9,447 nt of DNA from Gemmatimonadota bacterium (lineage in GTDB: Bacteria > Gemmatimonadota > Gemmatimonadetes > Longimicrobiales > RSA9): positions 1 to 9,447 of the forward strand of contig VEPF01000116.1 in NCBI GenBank assembly GCA_012027055.1. The letters run 5' to 3'. A program made the position numbers and the translations under genes. How positions within the stretch are numbered: position 1 is the stretch's first letter; every line of letters starts with the position of its first letter. Below, in pieces: positions 1-5,244 of this stretch. The notes below the pieces were generated by a model, which worked only from the letters and a program-made list of their open reading frames with translations, made no database searches and was not told where the DNA came from.

Positions 1-480
1 GCCGCGAGGGCCATGCGCGCGGCGGCCGCGCCGGGTGCCACCCCGGCCGAGCTGATCGCGCTGCTCGATGCGGATCCGACCGCCTGCGCGGACGCGGCCC
101 GGCAGCAGTCCCGCCTCCGGCACGCGCTGAGCGAGTGCCGCCGCGTCCTGGCCGCCACCCGCCTGCTCGAAGCCGGTGACGGACCCGGCTTCGGACGGCT
201 GATGACGGAGTCGCACCGGAGCCTGAGCGACGACTACCAGGTGAGCACCCCCGAGCTGGACCGGCTGGTCGAGCTGGCGCTCGAGGCGGGCGCGCTGGGC
301 GCGCGCCTCACCGGCGCCGGGTTCGGCGGCTGCGCCATCGCGCTCTGCACCACCGAGTCCGTTGCCGCGGTACGCGCGCACCTGGCGAACGCCTTCTACC
401 GCGCCCACGGTCCCACCGCCGAGACCGCGCTGTTCGTGGCCGCGCCCGGGCCGGGTGCGGGAGTCGAGCCGCTCGGCTGA
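1..480 (+). CDS. galK: Galactokinase, C-terminal part (5' end outside window)
   Basis: The reading frame is open from base 1 and ends at TGA 478-480, so only about the last 159 residues are present; a full galactokinase has roughly 350-390. The enzyme phosphorylates galactose to galactose-1-phosphate with ATP in the Leloir pathway, in the cytoplasm. The visible sequence holds the family's C-terminal signatures. One is the stretch MTESHRSLSDDYQVSTPELD at about 203-262, matching the galactokinase pattern in which a conserved DDY precedes SxPELD. The other is the GHMP-kinase motif 3, LTGAGFGGCAIAL, at 307-345, a glycine-rich loop near the active site. The ATG at 13 is internal and is not the true start. 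The SDR gene follows after 104 bp on the same strand. Other GHMP kinases (mevalonate, homoserine) are less likely because of the DDYxVSxPELD block. The sugar specificity itself cannot be confirmed without the N-terminal signature. Confidence 0.9.
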   Translation, partial: AARAMRAAAAPGATPAELIALLDADPTACADAARQQSRLRHALSECRRVLAATRLLEAGDGPGFGRLMTESHRSLSDDYQVSTPELDRLVELALEAGALGARLTGAGFGGCAIALCTTESVAAVRAHLANAFYRAHGPTAETALFVAAPGPGAGVEPLG

Positions 481-518
481 GCTGCTGCGCACAACTCGCG
501 GGATCAGCCGTCCAGCCG

Positions 519-524
519 TAAGAT
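519..524 (+). promoter_or_regulatory. Possible -10 element upstream of the SDR gene
   Basis: TAAGAT matches the TATAAT consensus at four of six positions, including the important first two and the last. It lies 60 bp before the SDR start, which would give a leader of about 50 nt containing the hairpin at 529-560. I cannot find a convincing -35 hexamer at 16-18 bp spacing, so this is a weak call. The SDR gene could instead be read through from galK. Confidence 0.25.
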
Positions 525-528
525 TGCG

Positions 529-560
529 CCCGGCCGGGTCCCGCGCGGGGTGCGGCCGGG
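529..560. other. Nested GC-rich inverted repeat in the galK-SDR gap
   Basis: CCCGGCC at 529-535 pairs perfectly with GGCCGGG at 554-560. Inside the loop, CCC at 540-542 and GGG at 547-549 flank GCGC and can form a small inner hairpin. No run of T follows on either strand, so it is not a classical intrinsic terminator. It may be a galK 3' end structure, a leader structure for the SDR gene, or chance in GC-rich DNA. Confidence 0.4.
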
Positions 561-584
561 AAACCCGAACGGATCCGGAAGACA

Positions 585-1358
585 ATGAGCGGATTGAACG
601 GCCGTCGCGTACTGGTCACCGGTGCCAGTTCCGGCATCGGCGAGGCGTGCGCCCGCCGGTTCGCGGCGGAAGGCGCGCCCCTGGTGCTGTGGGCGCGCCG
701 CCTGGAGCGCCTCGACGTCCTCGCGGCCGAGCTGCGGGAGCGGCACGGCGTGGCGGTGCATTGTGCCCGTGTGGACGTGCGTGCGCGCGAAGTGGTGAAT
801 GCGGCCGTGGCCGGGCTGGCCGAGGCGGACCTGGTACCCGACGTGCTGGTCAACAACGCCGGGCTGGCGGCCGGCTTCGACCTCTTCCAGCAGAGCGACC
901 CCGACGACTGGGATCGCATGATCGACACGAACGTGAAGGGACTGCTGAACGTGGCGCGCGCCCTGCTTCCGCTCATGATCGCGCGCGGCCGGGGACACAT
1001 CATCAACATCGGCAGCACCGCCGGCCACCTCACCTATCCGCGCGGCAACGTGTACGCCGCGACCAAAGCTGCGGTGCGCGCGCTCACGGAAGGCATCAAC
1101 CTCGACTGCGTGGGCACGCCGATCCGGGTGTCCACCGTCGATCCCGGGTTCGCCGAGACCGAGTTCTCCCTGGTGCGCATGAAGGGAGACGAACTGCGGG
1201 CGAAGCAGGTGTACCAGGGCTACCGGCCGCTACACGGCGAGGACGTCGCCGACGTGATCGCCTACGTGGCCGGGCTCCCGGAGCACGTCAACGTGCTCGA
1301 CGTGGTGGTGATGCCCACCGCCCAGCGGAATGCGTACGTGGTGCACCGGCAGGCATAG
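585..1358 (+). CDS. SDR-family oxidoreductase, YdfG-like (NADP-dependent 3-hydroxy acid dehydrogenase type)
   Basis: This is a 257-residue classical short-chain dehydrogenase/reductase, a soluble single Rossmann-fold enzyme of normal length. The cofactor motif TGASSGIG is at residues 12-19, NNAG at 90-93, the structural Asn at 116, and the catalytic Ser144, Tyr157 and Lys161 are all present. PG at 187-188 follows. An Arg-Arg pair at 38-39 after the second strand favours NADP over NAD. The blocks IINIGSTAG, GNVYAATKAAVR and the C-terminal PEHVNVLDVVVMPTAQ closely resemble E. coli YdfG, which oxidises serine, 3-hydroxyisobutyrate and related 3-hydroxy acids and reduces malonic semialdehyde. The true substrate here is inferred, not shown. 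The ATG at 585 sits just after a purine-rich GGAAG at 577-581, a weak Shine-Dalgarno with short spacing. The cyclophilin gene follows 53 bp downstream, so the two may be co-transcribed. Confidence 0.93.
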   Translation: MSGLNGRRVLVTGASSGIGEACARRFAAEGAPLVLWARRLERLDVLAAELRERHGVAVHCARVDVRAREVVNAAVAGLAEADLVPDVLVNNAGLAAGFDLFQQSDPDDWDRMIDTNVKGLLNVARALLPLMIARGRGHIINIGSTAGHLTYPRGNVYAATKAAVRALTEGINLDCVGTPIRVSTVDPGFAETEFSLVRMKGDELRAKQVYQGYRPLHGEDVADVIAYVAGLPEHVNVLDVVVMPTAQRNAYVVHRQA

Positions 1359-1400
1359 CGCGGCGCGCGCCCGCGGGGCGCACCCCCTGAACCAGCGAGC

Positions 1401-1406
1401 AAGAGG
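1401..1406 (+). promoter_or_regulatory. Shine-Dalgarno of the cyclophilin gene
   Basis: AAGAGG lies five bases before the ATG at 1412. It supports that ATG over the in-frame ATG at 1424, which would remove four residues. Confidence 0.6.
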
Positions 1407-1411
1407 CGGTA

Positions 1412-1891
1412 ATGGCCAATTCCATGGCGGAGTTCCACACCAGTCACGGCGCCTTCACGGTGGAGCTGTTCGATGACCGCGCGCCGGCCACGGCCCGGAA
1501 CTTCCGCGACCTGGCAGAGAAGGGCTACTACGATCGTCTGATCTTCCACCGGGTGATCGACGGCTTCATGATCCAGGGCGGCTGCCCGGAAGGCACCGGC
1601 CGCGGCGGCCCCGGCTACCGGATCAAGGACGAGTTCCACCCGGAGCTGAAGCACGACACCGAAGGCATCCTCTCCATGGCGAACGCCGGTCCCGACACCG
1701 GCGGCTCTCAGTTCTTCATCACGCTCGCGGCCACGCCCTGGCTGAACGGCAAGCATGCCGTGTTCGGCAAGGTGGTCTCGGGCATGGACGTGGTGCGGGC
1801 GATCGGGAAGGTGAAGACCGGTGCGGGCGCCCGGCAGCTGCAGCCGGTCAACAAGGAGAGCGTGACGATCCGGGAAACCGCCGGGTCCTGA
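1412..1891 (+). CDS. Peptidyl-prolyl cis-trans isomerase, cyclophilin type
   Basis: This 159-residue protein is a single cyclophilin domain that catalyses cis-trans isomerisation of Xaa-Pro bonds during folding. No signal peptide or membrane segment is seen, so it should be cytoplasmic (PpiB-like in location). The core motif FHRVIDGFMIQGG spans residues 45-57. By analogy with human cyclophilin A, the catalytic Arg is Arg47, with Phe52, Met53 and Gln55 lining the pocket. GSQFFIT at 98-104 provides Gln100 and Phe102, and WLNGKHAVFG at 110-119 provides Trp110, Leu111 and His115. All key positions are intact, and the Trp suggests cyclosporin sensitivity is possible. Length is typical for a compact bacterial cyclophilin. 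The gene follows the SDR gene on the same strand and converges with the HD phosphohydrolase gene. There is nothing in the context to suggest a specific client protein. Confidence 0.96.
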   Translation: MANSMAEFHTSHGAFTVELFDDRAPATARNFRDLAEKGYYDRLIFHRVIDGFMIQGGCPEGTGRGGPGYRIKDEFHPELKHDTEGILSMANAGPDTGGSQFFITLAATPWLNGKHAVFGKVVSGMDVVRAIGKVKTGAGARQLQPVNKESVTIRETAGS

Positions 1892-1927
1892 GCGCGGCAT
1901 CCGCGCGCGGCACGGCCCGCGCGGGCC
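1892..1927. terminator. Paired GC-rich hairpins between convergent genes
   Basis: Directly after the cyclophilin stop, GCGCGG (1892-1897) and CCGCGC (1901-1906) form a perfect 6-bp stem with a 3-base loop. Next, 1914-1927 is a perfect 14-bp palindrome, GGCCCGCGCGGGCC. The pair fills nearly all of the 42-bp gap between the cyclophilin and HD genes, which run toward each other, so a bidirectional termination or mRNA 3'-end role fits. There is no T-tract on either strand, so it is not a textbook intrinsic terminator. Confidence 0.45.
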
Positions 1928-1933
1928 TCCGGT

Positions 1934-3253
1934 TCAGCTGGCGAGCAGTGGCGCGCTGCCCGCCAGCGCGGCCTCGAGGTCCGCGGGCGTGCAGCCGGCC
2001 AGCCGCCCGAGCGCCGCGGGCGGTACCTGGCGCCGCTCGCCTCCCGTGAACAGCCGCAGCACGCGCGCCGAGCGGTAGAGCTCGTCCGCGATGCGCGGCA
2101 AACCGATCAGGCCGGCCTGGCCGCCCGGACCCAGCCGCAGCACCTCGCCGGACCGCCGGAGCAGCAGCAGGTCGAGCGCGAACATCAGGGACTTCTCGGG
2201 GAAATCCAGGTAGGCATCCCCCGGTCCCAGGCCGAGCTCCAGGGCGAGCCGCTCCTCCACCCGCCGCTTCAGCGGGGTGTCCGTCCCCAACCACGCGGCC
2301 GCCGGCAGCGAGAGCTCCGCTGCAACCACTTCGCTGGCGCGCTTGGGGAGGCGCCGGTTCCGCAGCTCGGAGACCAGCTCGCCTACCCGCCGGGCCAGCG
2401 GCTCTTCGGCCCGGGCGGCGCGTTCGCCGAGCAGGTGGAGCACCCCCTCGTCTGTCTGCCCCAGCAGCTCGCGCGCGTCCAGCAGTCCGCTCGCGAGCGC
2501 GTCATCCACGATCCGCTTGTACAGGACCGTGGCTGCGCGCACCGCATGGTGCCAGTACACGTTCCGGAACATCTGGTACTTCGCGAACAGGAGCGACTCC
2601 AGTGCGGCCACTCCCTTCTCGTGCACGCCCACCTCGAGACGGCCTGTCTCGGGATCCGCGAGCAGCAGCAGGCCGTGCAGCAGCCGGTCGACATCCACCT
2701 CCCCGTATGGCACGCCGCAGAAGCGCGCGTCCCGCTTCAGGTACTCGATCTTGTCCAGGTCGAGGCTGCCCGAGACCAGCCCTTGCAGCGGGTTCTCCGA
2801 CCGGCCTCTGATCAGCGCCTCGATGGCCGGCGCGGCGTCAGCCGCGATCCGCGCCAGGGCGCGGGCCACTGCCGGGTCGCGCATGAACAGCGCGGCCAGC
2901 GTCTCGTGATCGCCCGGGATGCGGTCCGGCTCCAGCTCCTCGAGCGCGTGTGAGAACGGATAGTGGCCGATGTCATGGAGCAGCGCCGCGATCGGGATGA
3001 CCGCGCAGTCCCCTTCTGCAACGGGTGCCAGGGCGTTCCGCTCGCGCAGGACGGCGAGCGCGCGGCGGGCCAGGTGGTAGACGCCGAGCGCGTGATCGAA
3101 GCGGGTGTGCGTCGCACCCGGATAGACCAGGTGGGCGAGACCCAGCTGGCGGATGTAGCGCAGCCGCTGGAACGCGGGCGAGTCCACGATGGCGGTCGCG
3201 GTCTCGTCCAGCCTGATGGTGTCCCAGAGCGGGTCGCGGATGGTGATGGCCAT
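1934..3253 (-). CDS. HD-domain phosphohydrolase, SAMHD1/dGTPase-like
   Basis: This 439-residue cytoplasmic protein belongs to the HD superfamily of metal-dependent phosphohydrolases. Its N-terminus follows the SAMHD1-like pattern: IRDPLWDTIRL at 5-15, FQRLRYIRQLG at 28-38 and TRFDHALGV at 50-58. Metal ligands visible are His54, the His93-Asp94 pair in LLHDIGHYPFSH, and Asp167 in the DLDKIEYLKRDA block, matching SAMHD1 His167, His206-Asp207 and Asp311. His97, His102 and His116 correspond to further active-site histidines. Known relatives hydrolyse dNTPs to nucleosides and triphosphate; the substrate here is not proven. The catalytic set is complete. The ATG follows the stop of the TPR gene by only 5 bp, and I see no strong Shine-Dalgarno, so translation by reinitiation after the upstream gene is plausible. 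The C-terminal 130 residues are helical-looking and match no domain I can name. Confidence 0.92.
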   Translation of the reverse strand: MAITIRDPLWDTIRLDETATAIVDSPAFQRLRYIRQLGLAHLVYPGATHTRFDHALGVYHLARRALAVLRERNALAPVAEGDCAVIPIAALLHDIGHYPFSHALEELEPDRIPGDHETLAALFMRDPAVARALARIAADAAPAIEALIRGRSENPLQGLVSGSLDLDKIEYLKRDARFCGVPYGEVDVDRLLHGLLLLADPETGRLEVGVHEKGVAALESLLFAKYQMFRNVYWHHAVRAATVLYKRIVDDALASGLLDARELLGQTDEGVLHLLGERAARAEEPLARRVGELVSELRNRRLPKRASEVVAAELSLPAAAWLGTDTPLKRRVEERLALELGLGPGDAYLDFPEKSLMFALDLLLLRRSGEVLRLGPGGQAGLIGLPRIADELYRSARVLRLFTGGERRQVPPAALGRLAGCTPADLEAALAGSAPLLAS

Positions 3254-3258
3254 GCCGT

Positions 3259-5061
3259 TCAGCGGAGCCCCGCGCGCTTCACCAGCGAGGTCATACGGGG
3301 ATCGCGACGGTACGGATCGAAAGTGGGATCCACGGCGACGTCCTGGGCCGAGATATCCTTCGCAGCGATCGCCCGGTCCAGCTCTGCGAACACCTTTTCG
3401 CGATCGCCCAGTCCCGCGTACACGGTGGCCAGCAGATAATGGCTGGTCTCCGCCTGCGACTCGAGCGCGCGTAACGCCTGCTGCGCCTCCGCGCGCCGCC
3501 CCGCGCGAGCCTCGACGAAGCCGTTGACGGCGATGATGTACTGGTCCTCGCCGCCGTGCAGCTTGGCCTTGGTCGCGGCGGCGATGGCTTCGTCATGCTG
3601 GCCGAGGTAGCTGTAGGCCAGGGCGAGGTTCCCGAGGGTGACCGGCGATTCCGGCGCGAGCGCCAGGCCATCCTGCATGGTCGTGATGCCCCGCTCGGCC
3701 TGGCCGGCATACATGAACATCGCCGCGAGATTGCTGATCAGCCCCAGGTTGACGGGGTCGAGCTGCACCGCGCGCTCGGCTTCGGCCAGCGACTCCTCGG
3801 TCCGGCCCTGTATCATCAGCAGCCACGCTAGGTCGCTCCGGGTGAACGCCAGCCCCGGGTTGAGCCTCAGCGCCCGCCGGTAGTGTTGTTCTGCGGCCCG
3901 GAGGTCCCACTCAGCGCGGGCGATGGTGCCCAGCACGTATTGCGACTCGCCGTCGTCGGGCGCGAGCCGGACGGCCTGCTGCGCGGCGGACCTGGCCAGC
4001 GCCTGCAGCGAATCCCGCCGGCCGAAGAACTGGTAGGCCTGGTAACTGTAGGCGCGCCCGAGCTCGGAGTACGCACGGGCATACTGCGCGTCCCGGGCGA
4101 TCGCCTGGTTGAGCAGGCCCACGGCCTGCTGCACCGACTCGCGCGTACCTACCCGCCGCAGCGAAAGCGCCTTGAGCACCAGCGTGTGTGCCTCGGGGTC
4201 CTCGGTCTCCTGCGCCACCAGCGGCGCTGCGGCCCGCTCCCCGCCCAGCTTCAGCTGCAGCGCTTCCGTGATCCGGCGCGCGATCTCGTCCTGCAGCGCG
4301 AACACGCCGGCGAGCTCGCGGTCGTAGCTCTCGCTCCACCGGTGATAGCCCGTCTTCGCGTCGATCAGCTGCGCGGTCACGCGGATCTGGTTGCCTTCCT
4401 TGCGGACACTGCCCTCCAGCACGTTGGCTACCTTGAGCGCGCGCGCCACCGAGTCCACCGAGACGTCCTTGCCCTTGTACGCGAACGCGCTCGTCCGCGA
4501 TGCGACGCGCAGCTCCGGCAGCTTCGCCAGTGCGTTCAGCAGCTCTTCGGTGAGCCCGTCCGTGAAGTACTCCTGGTCCTTGCCCACGCTCATGTCCGCG
4601 AATGGCAGCACCGCGATCGAGCCCTGCTCCGCCACCTGCGCGCCCACCTGCACCGGCCCGCCCGCCGGCGAGCCGCGCACACTGCCGCGGCTCACGAACG
4701 CCACGGCCGCGCCCGCGATGACCAGGATGCCCGCGAGCATCAGCAGCTCCACGCCGGTTACTCGCTGGGTGCCTTTCTCGCCGTGGTACCAGGCGATGAC
4801 GAGCACCGCGAAGAAGCCAATGGCGAGCAGCACCGTGGCGGCGCGCAGCACCAGGCTGGGCCACGCGAACGGTTGGGCCAGGAGATCCAGCACCTGGAGG
4901 AGTAGCCAGGCACCGGCCAGATAGGCGAGCGCCCAGTGGCCGATCTTGCGGCTGTTCAGGCGGGCCAGGACGGATCGCAGCAAGGCGACCTCCGCGTCAC
5001 TGCCAGGGTGTGTCCGCAACCGCGGAGGCATGGCCGGTCCCGCCACCCGCGCGAGCGCCAT
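3259..5061 (-). CDS. Membrane protein with TolB-like domain and TPR repeats
   Basis: This 600-residue protein has the N-terminal and middle architecture found beside or fused to class III adenylate cyclases and CadC-like regulators, but no cyclase, kinase or DNA-binding domain is present. After a basic N-terminus, three hydrophobic helices lie at about 42-61, 70-91 and 104-123. The TolB-like region follows at about 146-272, with IAVLPFADMS, DGLTEELLNALAKLPELRV, SAFAYKGK, VLEGSVRK and TAQLIDAKTGYHRWSESYDR as strong family blocks. From about 315 to 567 there are roughly five or six TPR-type helical hairpins, for example at 374-403, 405-436 and 438-470. TPRs mediate protein-protein contacts. The start is uncertain: ATG 5061 and the in-frame ATG at 5031 both lack a clear Shine-Dalgarno, and either keeps all domains. 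It is the first gene of a pair with the HD phosphohydrolase and diverges from the Omp85 gene. A signalling or scaffolding role is inferred from the family only. Confidence 0.9.
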   Translation of the reverse strand: MALARVAGPAMPPRLRTHPGSDAEVALLRSVLARLNSRKIGHWALAYLAGAWLLLQVLDLLAQPFAWPSLVLRAATVLLAIGFFAVLVIAWYHGEKGTQRVTGVELLMLAGILVIAGAAVAFVSRGSVRGSPAGGPVQVGAQVAEQGSIAVLPFADMSVGKDQEYFTDGLTEELLNALAKLPELRVASRTSAFAYKGKDVSVDSVARALKVANVLEGSVRKEGNQIRVTAQLIDAKTGYHRWSESYDRELAGVFALQDEIARRITEALQLKLGGERAAAPLVAQETEDPEAHTLVLKALSLRRVGTRESVQQAVGLLNQAIARDAQYARAYSELGRAYSYQAYQFFGRRDSLQALARSAAQQAVRLAPDDGESQYVLGTIARAEWDLRAAEQHYRRALRLNPGLAFTRSDLAWLLMIQGRTEESLAEAERAVQLDPVNLGLISNLAAMFMYAGQAERGITTMQDGLALAPESPVTLGNLALAYSYLGQHDEAIAAATKAKLHGGEDQYIIAVNGFVEARAGRRAEAQQALRALESQAETSHYLLATVYAGLGDREKVFAELDRAIAAKDISAQDVAVDPTFDPYRRDPRMTSLVKRAGLR

Positions 5062-5149
5062 CGAAGATGCGGTCGGGCGCGAACCGCGGGCAAGCGCGGA
5101 CGAGCCGGCGGAAAGCGTGCGCAGTGCGGGCGCTCCTCGTCGTTGCGGC

Positions 5150-5182
5150 CGGGCGCGCGCCCGCGCTGGCGGCGCGCGCCCG
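5150..5182. repeat. Direct repeat of a GC palindrome in the divergent promoter region
   Basis: The 12-mer GGCGCGCGCCCG occurs at 5152-5163 and again at 5171-5182, 19 bp apart start to start. Each copy contains the perfect palindrome GGCGCGCGCC, and the first extends to a 14-bp palindrome at 5150-5163. Two identical dyads between divergent genes could be an operator pair, but alternating GC is also the kind of sequence that recurs by chance in such DNA. Confidence 0.4.
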
Positions 5183-5210
5183 AAGCCGACGGGGCCACCC
5201 CGCGCGGCAC

Positions 5211-5239
5211 TGGACCGGGTCCGGCTTCGCGCCTACGTT
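5211..5239 (+). promoter_or_regulatory. Candidate promoter for the Omp85 gene
   Basis: TGGACC at 5211-5216 matches the -35 consensus TTGACA at four of six positions. After a 17-bp spacer comes TACGTT at 5234-5239, which keeps the T, A and final T of the -10 consensus. Transcription would then begin at about 5245-5247, on the GTG start codon itself, giving a leaderless mRNA. This agrees with the absence of any Shine-Dalgarno before that codon. Confidence 0.4.
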
Positions 5240-5244
5240 CCGGC

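Larger units (their letters stand above)
5062..5244. other. Divergent intergenic region between the TPR and Omp85 genes
   Basis: This 183-bp stretch must carry the start signals for genes leaving in both directions. It contains a repeated GC palindrome (5150-5182) and a plus-strand promoter candidate (5211-5239). On the minus strand the best candidate is weak: TTGCCC with CATCTT about 18 bp later, ending two bases before the ATG at 5061. Open frames do cross it, including a plus-strand frame open from 4936, but that frame has no recognisable protein features until the signal peptide beginning at 5245. Confidence 0.5.

Noticed and set aside
362..1390. A 342-codon plus-strand frame overlapping galK and the SDR gene
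   Set aside because: The product is arginine/proline-rich without domains, and both genes it overlaps carry complete family motifs in their own frames.
3883..4905. A 340-codon plus-strand frame opposite the TPR gene
   Set aside because: Its composition is dominated by Arg, Leu, His and Gln with no domain. The opposite strand has unmistakable TolB-like and TPR sequence.
4936..5244. N-terminal extension of the Omp85 frame starting at ATG 4936
   Set aside because: The extra 103 residues are arginine/glycine-rich, overlap the TPR gene antisense, and would bury the clear signal peptide that begins at GTG 5245.
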